Assembly (NCBI GenBank): GCA_003214175.1
Contig: QCLZ01000005.1
Location: 50,064-114,063 of the forward strand
DNA: 64,000 nt
Source of the DNA: Prochlorococcus sp. AG-418-I20
Lineage (GTDB): Bacteria; Cyanobacteriota; Cyanobacteriia; PCC-6307; Cyanobiaceae
Direction: 5' to 3'
Below the pieces are notes generated by a model, which worked only from the letters and a program-made list of their open reading frames with translations, was not told where the DNA came from and did no database searches. Below are positions 1 through 6,947 of this stretch, in pieces. Position 1 is the first letter of the stretch; every line of letters starts with the position of its first letter. Both the position numbers and the translations under genes were made by a program.

Positions 1-2
1 CT

Positions 3-83
3 TCATGGTTGAATTGGCTTTATCTTTTTATATTTATTTTAAGTTCAATTCAATTGTTCATATTTTGGAGCAATAAGTTTTAG
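3..83 (+). CDS. C-terminal fragment of a membrane protein cut by the window edge
   Basis: An open frame enters from the left edge and stops with TAG at 81-83. The last 26 residues are strongly hydrophobic and aromatic (rich in W, L, F, I) and end in a short SNKF tail, as expected of a final membrane helix. Its stop shares one base with the GTG start of the next gene (TAGTG), which suggests translational coupling, so it may be the membrane partner of the following ABC ATPase. The family cannot be told from this fragment. A second frame (5-76) is also open, but it lacks the overlap with the downstream start. Confidence 0.45.
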   Translation, partial: SWLNWLYLFIFILSSIQLFIFWSNKF

Positions 84-877
84 TGGTTAATAAGTTTTGG
101 TTTGAAACGAAAAATATAAATTGTTTTAAAGGTGGTTTTAGAGTAATTAAAAATTTAAATTTAAATTTAGCTTATTCAGAGAATGTAATATTGATAGGAC
201 CTAATGGTTCAGGTAAATCATCTTTAATAGAATTAATTAATAGAAACATATACCCAGTAATAACTAACAAATCAAAACTAAAGATATTTGATAAAGAACT
301 TATTAATTTATGGGAACTAAGAAAGAGAGTAAGTACCGTAAATACTGACATTAAAAATAGAATTAATCCTGATCTACAAGTTTTAGATTTAATTTTAAGT
401 GGACTATATGGAGGATTTTGTTACATACCAAATAAATCTGAAAGAGATCTTTATAAAGTGGAAAAAATAATGAAAAATACGGATATATCAAATTTATCTA
501 ATAAAAAATTTTCACATTTATCGGATGGAGAAAAACAAATATCTCTAATTGTCAGAGCTTTAATCAACAAACCAGATATATTAATCTTAGATGAACCAAT
601 TACAAATTTAGATTATAAATCAAAGTTTTTTGTACTTGATAAGATTGATGAATTGTCTAAATTAGAAACCAAAATATTATGTGTAACACATAATATTTCA
701 ATGATCACCAGAATCTATGATCGGGTAATAATGCTAAAAAATGGAGAAATAATCGCTGATGGACATCAGAATAATGTTATGAATAGTGAAAATCTTAAAA
801 AGTTATATGGGATTAAACTAGAAGTAAATAAAAACAACGGAATCTGGACTATAAAAAGATTATCTAATAACAATTAG
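83..877 (+). CDS. ABC transporter ATP-binding protein
   Basis: A 264-residue single-domain ABC ATPase that would power transport by a separate membrane subunit. Walker A GPNGSGKSS is at residues 39-47, the signature is a slightly degenerate LSDGEKQ (146-152), Walker B ILILDEP is at 166-172, and an H-loop THN lies near 200. Length fits a stand-alone ATPase with no TOBE domain. It starts with GTG, sharing one base with the stop of an upstream membrane protein, so the two are probably co-translated. The substrate cannot be read from the sequence. The ferritin, Fur-like sites and ferric-transport ATPase nearby make a metal possible, but that is only context. Confidence 0.85.
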   Translation: MVNKFWFETKNINCFKGGFRVIKNLNLNLAYSENVILIGPNGSGKSSLIELINRNIYPVITNKSKLKIFDKELINLWELRKRVSTVNTDIKNRINPDLQVLDLILSGLYGGFCYIPNKSERDLYKVEKIMKNTDISNLSNKKFSHLSDGEKQISLIVRALINKPDILILDEPITNLDYKSKFFVLDKIDELSKLETKILCVTHNISMITRIYDRVIMLKNGEIIADGHQNNVMNSENLKKLYGIKLEVNKNNGIWTIKRLSNNN

Positions 878-1051
878 AAAAATAATTATCACAACAAAAA
901 TAAAAAGAAAATTCTTCCTTCTTAAAAATGAAGATGATTTATTTTTAATAGAAGAACTACCGCATCTAGAACATACTATCTTGCCACCTAAAGATCGATC
1001 TGAGACGAATGAAGAACATCCACAATTAAAACAGACTCTATTTACACTCAT
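860..1051 (-). CDS. Small zinc-ribbon protein with a C-terminal membrane helix
   Basis: A 63-residue ORF carrying two Cys pairs (C7-x2-C10 with C12, and C27-x2-C30) spaced like a zinc ribbon, then a Ser/Lys linker and a continuous hydrophobic segment at about residues 47-62. The predicted form is a tail-anchored zinc-ribbon peptide with its metal site on the cytoplasmic side. It is convergent with the ABC ATPase gene and the last 18 bp overlap. I do not recognise a named family. The regular Cys spacing and the clean helix argue that it is real. Confidence 0.65.
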   Translation of the reverse strand: MSVNRVCFNCGCSSFVSDRSLGGKIVCSRCGSSSIKNKSSSFLRRKNFLFIFVVIIIFLIVIR

Positions 1052-1130
1052 CTAAAATTAAAAAATTTAGTAATTATATTTGCATTATATTCGTTATGAC
1101 AATGTAAAGAAAAACATCAAAATAATCGGT

Positions 1131-1149
1131 GATAATGAGAATCTATTGC
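1131..1149 (+). promoter_or_regulatory. Fur-box-like operator 1 (GATAATGAGAATCTATTGC)
   Basis: By my count 16 of 19 positions match the classical Fur box GATAATGATAATCATTATC. The site overlaps the likely -35 hexamer of the Crp-family gene. Its first 12 bases (1131-1142) recur as an exact inverted copy at 1183-1194. Confidence 0.6.
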
Positions 1150-1174
1150 AATAATAATTTCTATAGTGCATAAT
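1146..1174 (+). promoter_or_regulatory. Putative sigma-70 promoter of the Crp-family gene
   Basis: TTGCAA (1146-1151) and CATAAT (1169-1174) are separated by 17 bp, an ideal spacing, with the GTG/ATG-proximal gene start at 1207. The -35 lies inside Fur-like site 1, and Fur-like site 2 begins just downstream of the -10. The layout fits iron-dependent repression. Confidence 0.5.
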
Positions 1175-1175
1175 T

Positions 1176-1194
1176 GATAATAATTCTCATTATC
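1176..1194 (-). promoter_or_regulatory. Fur-box-like operator 2 (GATAATAATTCTCATTATC)
   Basis: 16 of 19 positions match the classical Fur box by my count. It covers the expected transcription start and ends 12 bp before the ATG at 1207. Its right half is the exact reverse complement of the left half of site 1, with 40 bp between the two arms. Confidence 0.6.
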
Positions 1195-1206
1195 ATATTA
1201 AATTAG

Positions 1207-1794
1207 ATGGATTTCAATATTTATGGAGATTTACATTCAAAAACAATAAGGTTAATAACTGGCCAATCCGTTTTAATTGACCCTACTTCGAGACCAAAAG
1301 GAACTTGTTTAGAAGTAGAAACTGGAATAGCTAGGGTTTATTGCCCTTGTGAAGAAACTGAAGGTATGACTCTTGCATTTTTACAGTCAGGTGATCAATT
1401 AAGAACGGACCTTTTGTGTAGTGAAGGTGTCTGTGTTGAGGCACTTACAGATTTATCTTTTCATAGCAATGTGAATATTGATGAGAAAATTGGTTTTGAT
1501 GCAGTAAATGAGTGGACTTTGCAACTCCTCAGAATTAGACACTTAGGAAATGCGGAACAAAGATTACAAGCTTTATTTTCAATACTAGTAAATCGTTTAG
1601 GAAGAAGATGTGGTCAATGGTGTGAACTCCCTTTTAGGTTAACTCATGAAAGGATAGGAGAATTAATCGGATCAACACGCGTAACATCAACAAGATTAAT
1701 TTCAAAATTAAGAGCATCTAAGTTATTACTAGCTCCAATTGGTACACAAACAGTAAGTGTTGCTCCCACTTTTATTGAAACATCACCAATATAG
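1207..1794 (+). CDS. Crp/Fnr-family transcriptional regulator
   Basis: A 195-residue protein with a degenerate cyclic-nucleotide-binding-like N-terminal half and a C-terminal winged helix. The helix-turn-helix lies at about residues 144-170 (LTHERIGELIGSTRVTSTR), the typical Crp/NtcA arrangement. C46, C48, C71, C76, C135 and C139 are more cysteines than NtcA usually has, so redox or metal sensing is possible but unproven. The ATG sits 12 bp after a Fur-box-like site that pairs with a second one upstream. The neighbours are ferritin and a ferric-transport ATPase, so the likely role is control of an iron or stress response. It is not NtcA itself, being shorter and diverged in the N-terminal domain. 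Confidence 0.85.
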   Translation: MDFNIYGDLHSKTIRLITGQSVLIDPTSRPKGTCLEVETGIARVYCPCEETEGMTLAFLQSGDQLRTDLLCSEGVCVEALTDLSFHSNVNIDEKIGFDAVNEWTLQLLRIRHLGNAEQRLQALFSILVNRLGRRCGQWCELPFRLTHERIGELIGSTRVTSTRLISKLRASKLLLAPIGTQTVSVAPTFIETSPI

Positions 1795-1798
1795 AAAT

Positions 1799-2089
1799 AT
1801 GGAAGAATCACATTCACTTACTAACAACTTACTGATAGAAGTTGATTTATTATCGAATAGACTCAGAAATATAAAGCAATCATTCAAAATTACTCATAAT
1901 GAAGTATTGAAAGCAAGGTTAATTTCTGAAAACAAAAATATTTTTATAAGGGTAAATGAGATTTCTAAAATAGCTGACCTCTTAAATACAAAAAACTATG
2001 AGAAAATAAACTTTACAAATTTACTTGTTGAATTAACAAAAAGGATATTGAATGAAAATAAATTTGAAAGTAATTTATTTTTTCTTTAA
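1799..2089 (+). CDS. Hypothetical protein, 96 residues, downstream of the Crp-like regulator
   Basis: The open frame reaches back to 1757 inside the regulator gene, but the ATG at 1799, five bases after the regulator's stop, is the natural start (MEESHSLTN...). The product is soluble and mostly helical by composition, rich in Leu, Asn and Lys, with no membrane segment, cysteine or recognisable motif. The tight spacing suggests co-transcription with the Crp-like gene and hence with the Fur-like sites. Its 3' end overlaps the convergent ferritin gene by 15 bp. No function is assigned. Confidence 0.6.
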   Translation: MEESHSLTNNLLIEVDLLSNRLRNIKQSFKITHNEVLKARLISENKNIFIRVNEISKIADLLNTKNYEKINFTNLLVELTKRILNENKFESNLFFL

Positions 2090-2629
2090 ATCACTGTCTA
2101 TCAACAAGATTGCAGAAGGTTGATTAGATGCAAACTTAACTTTGCCAAGTATATTTGCAAATTCATCTTCAGATTTTGTTTGCGCATCTACAATTGGATC
2201 CAAGAATACATTGGTTCTAGTATCTGAAATCCTTTCTGAAATGGAATAAAGTTGTTGTAGAGATGATGTTAAATCAGCTTCCATATTGAAAGAATAAGAA
2301 ATCAATTCCTCAATTGAATCCCATGCTTGAACTGGTGCAGGAAGTTCATCTAATTTGACGCTTTGTCCTCTTGCTATTAAATAATCTGCAAATTTTTGCG
2401 CATGTTCCATTTCACCTTGTGATTCACTTAGAAAATGTGAGGCAAAACCATTCAAATCCCGCTCTTGAAACCAAAGGTATATAGAAAAATATTGAACATT
2501 AGCAAATCTTTCCATTGTTAGATGTTCAAAAATATTATCCAATAAACTATTATCCATTGGTTGAGCAACAGCTCTTCCAGATGGACCAAAATTAACTGAT
2601 TTCTTTGTTTTTAAATTATTTGCATTCAT
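2075..2629 (-). CDS. ftn: Ferritin
   Basis: A 184-residue ferritin that oxidises Fe(II) and stores it as a ferric mineral in a 24-subunit shell. The di-iron ferroxidase ligands align by motif: E40 (in TMERFANVQ), E73 and H76 (in GEMEHAQ), E117 (in FNMEADL) and Q150 (in VDAQTKS). A roughly 25-residue N-terminal extension precedes the four-helix bundle. Marine picocyanobacteria are known to carry a ferritin rather than relying only on bacterioferritin. It lies between a Fur-marked regulator and a ferric-transport ATPase, which fits iron storage and recovery after transient supply. Confidence 0.93.
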   Translation of the reverse strand: MNANNLKTKKSVNFGPSGRAVAQPMDNSLLDNIFEHLTMERFANVQYFSIYLWFQERDLNGFASHFLSESQGEMEHAQKFADYLIARGQSVKLDELPAPVQAWDSIEELISYSFNMEADLTSSLQQLYSISERISDTRTNVFLDPIVDAQTKSEDEFANILGKVKFASNQPSAILLIDSDLKKK

Positions 2630-2712
2630 TACTAATAAGAAACTATATAAATACTACAACATTTTGTATAAATTAGTAATTAATAAATCCTAGAAATTAA
2701 ATTAAATTATAT

Positions 2713-2731
2713 GATAATGAAAATCAATCGC
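2713..2731 (+). promoter_or_regulatory. Third Fur-box-like sequence (GATAATGAAAATCAATCGC)
   Basis: About 15 of 19 positions match the Fur consensus, and it shares GATAATGA-AATC with site 1 near 1131. It sits 84 bp upstream of the ferritin start (minus strand) and 10 bp upstream of the 40-codon ORF at 2742 (plus strand), so it could serve either. In such AT-rich DNA the match is suggestive only. Confidence 0.4.
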
Positions 2732-2741
2732 AATATTATAA

Positions 2742-2864
2742 ATGAATTTGAAATATAGTTTTTCTGAACTGCTAATAACTAATAAAATATATTCAAATAA
2801 AAAAAAGAAATGTAAAAAGAAAAAATGCTCTAATTGGAAGGGAGGAAAGTGTAATTGCCTATAA
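2742..2864 (+). CDS. Putative 40-residue Lys/Cys-rich small protein
   Basis: An ATG-initiated frame between ferritin and the ferric-transport ATPase. The first 19 residues are ordinary. The tail is a dense KKKKC-KKKKC run followed by SNWKGGKCNCL, with cysteines at 24, 29, 37 and 39 (C-x4-C-x7-C-x-C). Forty open codons are unlikely, though not impossible, by chance at this base composition. The G-rich 3' third stands out from the flanking AT-rich spacer, which favours coding. The tail looks like a metal-binding or nucleic-acid-binding peptide. There is no clear Shine-Dalgarno, and an AT-rich -10-like TATTAT lies directly before the ATG, so the exact start is uncertain. Confidence 0.5.
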   Translation: MNLKYSFSELLITNKIYSNKKKKCKKKKCSNWKGGKCNCL

Positions 2865-2871
2865 TTAAAGT

Positions 2872-3930
2872 TTATATAGATACCTTATGTGCACCAGGAT
2901 ATAAAAAATAATAACTATTTTTATCTATAGAAAGAGAACATTTATCACCAGTATTTAAGAGATTATTAATATTAGTTCTAACTCTCAAAATGTTATCGTT
3001 AATAGATACTTTATATATGAGAAATTCTCCAAAAAACTCTTTAGATATTACAATTGCATTGCCTGATTCTGATTTTTTAATTGAAATAAATTTAGGCGAA
3101 ATTGACATAATTTTTATTTGTGTATTGTTTATTAACCCTGAAGGACTTATTTCACCTAAGCAAGTCATAAATGAATTACCAGTTTTTTTAAGTTTAATAA
3201 TATTATTTCCCAAAATAAAACTACTAACAAATATAGTCTTGGGATTATTTAAAAGGTTAATTGGTGTATCTATTTGATGAATTTTACCTTCATTCATAAC
3301 GGCCACTTTATCGCAAATTGACATTGCTTCTTCAGGGTCATGAGTAACCATCAATCCGCTTGCATTACAGCCTCTTAGAATATTAGGAAGTTCACTTCGC
3401 AATTTAAGCTTGACATGTGAATCAAGACTACAAAATGGTTCATCTAATAAAATAAAATCTGTTCCAGGAGCAAGAGCCCTTGCAATTGCGAGTCTTTGTT
3501 TTTGACCTCCAGACAATTCATGTGGGTATCTACCAACATAACTATCTAGTCCAACAATATTCAATAAATAGTCAATTCTAGATCTATCTTTTTTATGTTT
3601 TAAGCCAAACATAACATTTTCCATAACGGTTAAGTGAGGGAAAAGTGCATAATCTTGAAATACCATTCCAATATTTCTTTTCTCAGGACTAACAATTTTA
3701 TTCCTACTTGAAATCTCCTTATAATTTAAAGAAATCATCCCTTTTGAAGGATATTCAAACCCTGCAATTAATCTCAAAAGTGTTGTTTTTCCACAACCAG
3801 ATGGGCCAAGCAAACCTAATAATTCACCATTTTTAATTTTTAAATTAACTTCATTTAATATCCAATTTGAATAATCACCCTTATCATATTTATGATGCAG
3901 ATCATCAATTATTAACGCATCATTTTTCAC
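2872..3930 (-). CDS. futC: Ferric iron ABC transporter, ATP-binding subunit (FutC/AfuC-like)
   Basis: A 352-residue ATPase of the CysA/PotA/FbpC class, which energises import through a separate permease and binding protein. Walker A GPSGCGKTT is at 42-50, Q-loop FQDYALFPHL near 91-100, signature LSGGQKQR at 139-146, Walker B FILLDEP at 159-165 and switch H in VTHDPEEAM. About 120 residues follow the ATPase core, fitting a diverged TOBE regulatory domain. Full length and the neighbouring ferritin and Fur-like sites favour iron over sulfate or polyamine. The permease and binding protein are not in this window, so the substrate is inferred. Confidence 0.75.
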   Translation of the reverse strand: MKNDALIIDDLHHKYDKGDYSNWILNEVNLKIKNGELLGLLGPSGCGKTTLLRLIAGFEYPSKGMISLNYKEISSRNKIVSPEKRNIGMVFQDYALFPHLTVMENVMFGLKHKKDRSRIDYLLNIVGLDSYVGRYPHELSGGQKQRLAIARALAPGTDFILLDEPFCSLDSHVKLKLRSELPNILRGCNASGLMVTHDPEEAMSICDKVAVMNEGKIHQIDTPINLLNNPKTIFVSSFILGNNIIKLKKTGNSFMTCLGEISPSGLINNTQIKIMSISPKFISIKKSESGNAIVISKEFFGEFLIYKVSINDNILRVRTNINNLLNTGDKCSLSIDKNSYYFLYPGAHKVSI

Positions 3931-3989
3931 AAAATTCTTCTACTTTAAATATATTAAATTAGCAGAAAATATTAACCCAAAACATCTCT

Positions 3990-4005
3990 TGTATAATTTT
4001 ATACA
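3990..4005. promoter_or_regulatory. Inverted repeat TGTATAA-TT-TTATACA with -10-like core
   Basis: Seven-base perfect arms around a 2-bp centre in the divergent gap between the futC-like gene and nth. It contains TATAAT and so may be only a promoter element. It lies 22 bp before the nth ATG. An operator is possible, but chance palindromes are common at this AT content. Confidence 0.25.
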
Positions 4006-4026
4006 TCATATAATTTATTAAATTTA

Positions 4027-4680
4027 ATGAGAAAGGCTGAAAGAGCAGAAATTATAAGAAAGGAACTCAAAAAGCTATATCCAACGCCTCCAATCCCACT
4101 AGATCATACAAATGCATATACACTTCTTGTTGCCGTAGTTTTAAGTGCACAATCAACAGATAAGAAAGTGAATGAATTAACAAAAGGTCTATTTAAGGTT
4201 GCTAATAATCCAGAAAAAATGTTGGAGTTGGGGATTAATGGCATTTATCAACACATAAAATTTTTAGGTCTATCTAATCAAAAATCAAAGAACGTATATA
4301 ACCTATCTAAACTATTAATTGAGAAGCATAAAAGTATAGTCCCAAATTCTTTTGAGAAGCTTGAATCCCTTCCAGGTGTAGGTCATAAAACAGCGTCAGT
4401 TGTGATGTCACAAGTATTCAAAATTCCCTCATTCCCAGTTGATACACATATACACAGGTTGTCACAAAGATGGGGGCTATCAAATGGAGAAAGCGTAGTT
4501 CAAACTGAAAAAGACCTAAAAAAAGTATTTCCTATTAATGAATGGAATAACTTACATTTGCAAATAATTTTTTATGGTAGAGAATACTGCACTGCAAGAG
4601 GTTGTGATGGAACAAAATGTTATTTATGTAAAACTCTTTATCCCAAAAGAAAAAAGAAATTTATATGTAAAAAGCCATAA
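4027..4680 (+). CDS. nth: Endonuclease III
   Basis: A 217-residue base-excision-repair glycosylase/AP lyase that removes oxidised pyrimidines. The helix-hairpin-helix LPGVGHKT is at 115-122 with the Schiff-base lysine K121, and the catalytic aspartate D139 is in PVDTHIHRL. The C-terminal iron-sulfur loop is unusual: cysteines fall at 188, 193, 198, 201 and 214, not in the canonical C-x6-C-x2-C-x5-C spacing. The C198-x2-C201 pair is kept, and the protein ends in a Lys/Arg-rich tail. Activity is likely because both catalytic residues are intact. Confidence 0.93.
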   Translation: MRKAERAEIIRKELKKLYPTPPIPLDHTNAYTLLVAVVLSAQSTDKKVNELTKGLFKVANNPEKMLELGINGIYQHIKFLGLSNQKSKNVYNLSKLLIEKHKSIVPNSFEKLESLPGVGHKTASVVMSQVFKIPSFPVDTHIHRLSQRWGLSNGESVVQTEKDLKKVFPINEWNNLHLQIIFYGREYCTARGCDGTKCYLCKTLYPKRKKKFICKKP

Positions 4681-4692
4681 ATAATTTATATA

Positions 4693-4717
4693 ATGATTAA
4701 ATTAGTTTTTTAATCAT
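4693..4717 (+). promoter_or_regulatory. Hairpin covering the start codon of the downstream oxidoreductase
   Basis: ATGATTAAA (4693-4701) pairs exactly with TTTAATCAT (4709-4717) across a 7-nt loop, and the right arm contains the first two bases of the ATG at 4716. In RNA this AT-rich stem would hide the initiation codon and melt easily. It could instead be the remnant of a weak terminator for nth. Confidence 0.35.
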
Positions 4718-5375
4718 GAGAATTGCAATTACTGGTGCCTCGGGGAAAACAGGTTACAGAATTTCTGAAGAGGCAGTTAAGAAAGGATATAAAGTAAGGC
4801 AAATTATTAGGAAGAATTCTAAAGTTTCAGAAGGTCTAGAGAGTTTAGAAACAATTAGAGTTTCATTAGATAATAAAAAAGAACTAGATAAAGCCTTAAA
4901 AGATATTGATGCTTTGGTAATTGCTACTGGTGCTAGAGCATCATTAGATTTAACCGGTCCTGCAAAAGTTGATGCATTAGGGGTATACAGACAGTTGGAG
5001 AGTTGCAAAAGAGTTGGGATTAAGAGAGTTATTTTAGTAAGTTCTCTTTGTACTGGAAAGATATTTCATCCATTAAACTTGTTTGGTTTGATTCTTATTT
5101 GGAAGAAAATAGGTGAAAACTTTCTACGAAATTCAAATTTCGAATGGACTATTATTAGACCAGGAGGACTGAAGGAAAACGAAGATATTAAATCAGAAAA
5201 CGTAAATTATTCAAAGGAGGATACTCAAATTAATGGATCAATCGCAAGAAGATTAGTAGCACAATGTTGTATAGATTCTTTAAAAAACAAAGAATCCATA
5301 AATAAATTAATAGAAGTAACAAGTTCGATTGAGAATAAAAAGATATCTTTTAAAAAAGCTATGCAAATGATTTAA
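4716..5375 (+). CDS. NAD(P)-binding oxidoreductase, atypical SDR (NmrA/Ycf39-like)
   Basis: A 219-residue Rossmann protein. It opens with the nucleotide-binding ITGASGKTG loop (GxxGxxG at residues 7-13), followed by a basic R-K stretch after strand 2 that suggests NADP(H). VSSLCTGK stands where a classical SDR has its catalytic Ser, and no clear YxxxK follows, so it belongs to the atypical SDRs. WTIIRPGGL near residue 147 is typical of the family. Relatives act in photosystem assembly, quinone or isoprenoid chemistry; the substrate here is unknown. Its start codon sits in a potential hairpin. Confidence 0.85.
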   Translation: MRIAITGASGKTGYRISEEAVKKGYKVRQIIRKNSKVSEGLESLETIRVSLDNKKELDKALKDIDALVIATGARASLDLTGPAKVDALGVYRQLESCKRVGIKRVILVSSLCTGKIFHPLNLFGLILIWKKIGENFLRNSNFEWTIIRPGGLKENEDIKSENVNYSKEDTQINGSIARRLVAQCCIDSLKNKESINKLIEVTSSIENKKISFKKAMQMI

Positions 5376-5401
5376 AAGATGTAAGTATATAAAATAAAAC
5401 T

Positions 5402-5590
5402 ATGAAAATAAACTCCAAAATAGATGCATTACAATTAATGCTTACTGATTTAAGAACTAGAAATGAGCCAATAAGACACAAAGCTGCATTTAAAGGATGT
5501 CAACCAGAATTTCAAAATCTTGTATCAAGGTTAATAAAGCAGTTAGAGGACGAATTGGTTTCTGAAAAGCTTTCTAATCGTGATAGTTAA
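5402..5590 (+). CDS. Small hypothetical protein, 62 residues
   Basis: A short soluble protein (MKINSKIDALQLML...) with two amphipathic helices and a central RHKAAFKGCQPEFQ segment carrying a single cysteine. It begins 26 bp after the SDR gene and probably shares its transcript. It ends 9 bp before the convergent PPC-glutaredoxin gene, with a weak ATTTAGA/TCTAAAT hairpin at 5593-5609 between them. Codon use matches its neighbours. I do not recognise the family. Confidence 0.65.
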   Translation: MKINSKIDALQLMLTDLRTRNEPIRHKAAFKGCQPEFQNLVSRLIKQLEDELVSEKLSNRDS

Positions 5591-5599
5591 AAATTTAGA

Positions 5600-6211
5600 T
5601 TATCTAAATGAACTTAAGTTATCCAATTTTGCTTTTTCTGAAAGTTCATCATATCCTCCAAAAAATATATTATCCAAAAATATTTGAGGAAAAGTATTAT
5701 GGCTACTTTGAGCCATTATTTTTTTAAAGATCTCATCATTATCTATTAAAATAACTTCATGAGGGATAGATAAAGAATTAAGCAACCTAATTGCTCTTTT
5801 AGACCAAGGGCAATCCTTTAAAATATATGCTTTTACACGTGATTCATTTTTAAAAAAATCACTATTTGATATATTAATAATTTTTTGTTCAAAAGAAATT
5901 AATAATATATCAGTACCTTTTTTTACAATACATCCCTCTTCAAGATGACCTCCAAAGACATTACATCCCTCATCTGCGAAACTTAAGTGTAAGTGAACAT
6001 CTCCTTTATTAAAGTGTCCATTTAAAGATACTATCTCTAGATTTCCCTCGAATTTATTTATCTGTAGATTCCCTGGGCATTGAATACAAACTTTTCTAAG
6101 ATTACCAACCACTCCAGAAACATACCCATTTAAATTATTCGACAAAGAATATTCTTTAATTGAATTTATCAAATCAGATTCTGGAGATAGCTTTAGGCTA
6201 TGAGGCTGCAT
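5600..6211 (-). CDS. PPC (DUF296) domain fused to a glutaredoxin-like domain
   Basis: A 203-residue two-domain protein when started at the ATG at 6211 (an upstream ATG at 6256 would add 15 poorly conserved-looking residues). Residues 1-112 form a PPC/DUF296 domain: the opening MQPHSLKLSPESDL, the metal-site histidines in GDVHLHLSF (H73, H75) and GGHLEEGCIV (H89) are all present. Residues 125-203 form a glutaredoxin fold with active site KDCPWSKRA (C134, so CPxS rather than CPxC), the cis-proline loop NTFPQIF and a GG glutathione-binding turn. The CPWS site implies a monothiol mechanism or iron-sulfur/glutathione binding. I know of no function for this fusion. Confidence 0.85.
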   Translation of the reverse strand: MQPHSLKLSPESDLINSIKEYSLSNNLNGYVSGVVGNLRKVCIQCPGNLQINKFEGNLEIVSLNGHFNKGDVHLHLSFADEGCNVFGGHLEEGCIVKKGTDILLISFEQKIINISNSDFFKNESRVKAYILKDCPWSKRAIRLLNSLSIPHEVILIDNDEIFKKIMAQSSHNTFPQIFLDNIFFGGYDELSEKAKLDNLSSFR

Positions 6212-6395
6212 TATATAGAAAGTAATAATTTTGTAATATAAAACATCATCAATCATAAAGAGGAGATGAGTTTATAAACTTTAGGATTCTGATTTAAATT
6301 AAATTTTAGAATCTATCATTAAAAACTTTAAAAATTTCTATTAAGAATTTAAGCTTGTTGAGAGTGTAATATATTTTTTATACACAAAAACTAAT

Positions 6396-6947
6396 TTGAT
6401 TTTTAGAAAAAGTTTTAACAATTTGGCATTGAATATTCCCAACTTATTATCGATATCCCGCCTTTTCCTTGTATTTCCATTAATACTCTTTATAGAAATT
6501 AACAGACCTTTTTATGTTTTTATATTGATTATTATTGGAGGTTTAACTGATTTTTTTGACGGGTTAATCGCGAGGAAGTTTAATCTTAAAACCAGATTAG
6601 GAGCTATCCTTGATCCCTTAAGCGATAAAGTATTCTACCTAATTCCTTTGATCTACCTTTATAAGAATAATTTAATACCTTTCTGGTCTTTGACATTAAT
6701 TTTATTTAGAGAATTAATTATCTCTAGCCTAAGGAACGCTAAAAAAGACGGTTTACCAGCATCTCAGTTAGGTAAATTTAAAACATTCTTCTTTTTTATT
6801 TCTGTTATGACCTTTTTCATGACCTTTTTTATACCTTTAAAAATAAACTTATTGAATAATTTAGCTTTAATTTTTTATTGGATAGGTTTCTTCCTAACTT
6901 TTATTACTTTATTGGGCTATTTAAGAATTAAAAAGAATCTTATCTGA
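6396..6947 (+). CDS. pgsA: CDP-diacylglycerol-glycerol-3-phosphate 3-phosphatidyltransferase
   Basis: A 183-residue integral membrane enzyme of phosphatidylglycerol synthesis; PG is the only phospholipid of thylakoids. The CDP-alcohol phosphotransferase signature is complete: D52, D55-G56, A59-R60, G69, D73 and D77 in the GGLTDFFDG...GAILDPLSD region. Five to six hydrophobic helices surround it. The only plausible start is a TTG at 6396, since no upstream ATG is in frame. Its 3' end overlaps the convergent CSP41-like gene by 27 bp. Confidence 0.92.
   Translation: MIFRKSFNNLALNIPNLLSISRLFLVFPLILFIEINRPFYVFILIIIGGLTDFFDGLIARKFNLKTRLGAILDPLSDKVFYLIPLIYLYKNNLIPFWSLTLILFRELIISSLRNAKKDGLPASQLGKFKTFFFFISVMTFFMTFFIPLKINLLNNLALIFYWIGFFLTFITLLGYLRIKKNLI

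Noticed and set aside
2990..3277. 95-codon plus-strand frame inside the futC-like gene
   Set aside because: Opposite strand of a full-length ABC ATPase; no ribosome site or family features.
5593..5609. ATTTAGA/TCTAAAT hairpin between two convergent genes
   Set aside because: Seven AT-rich pairs with a 3-nt loop and no T-run; too weak to call a terminator.
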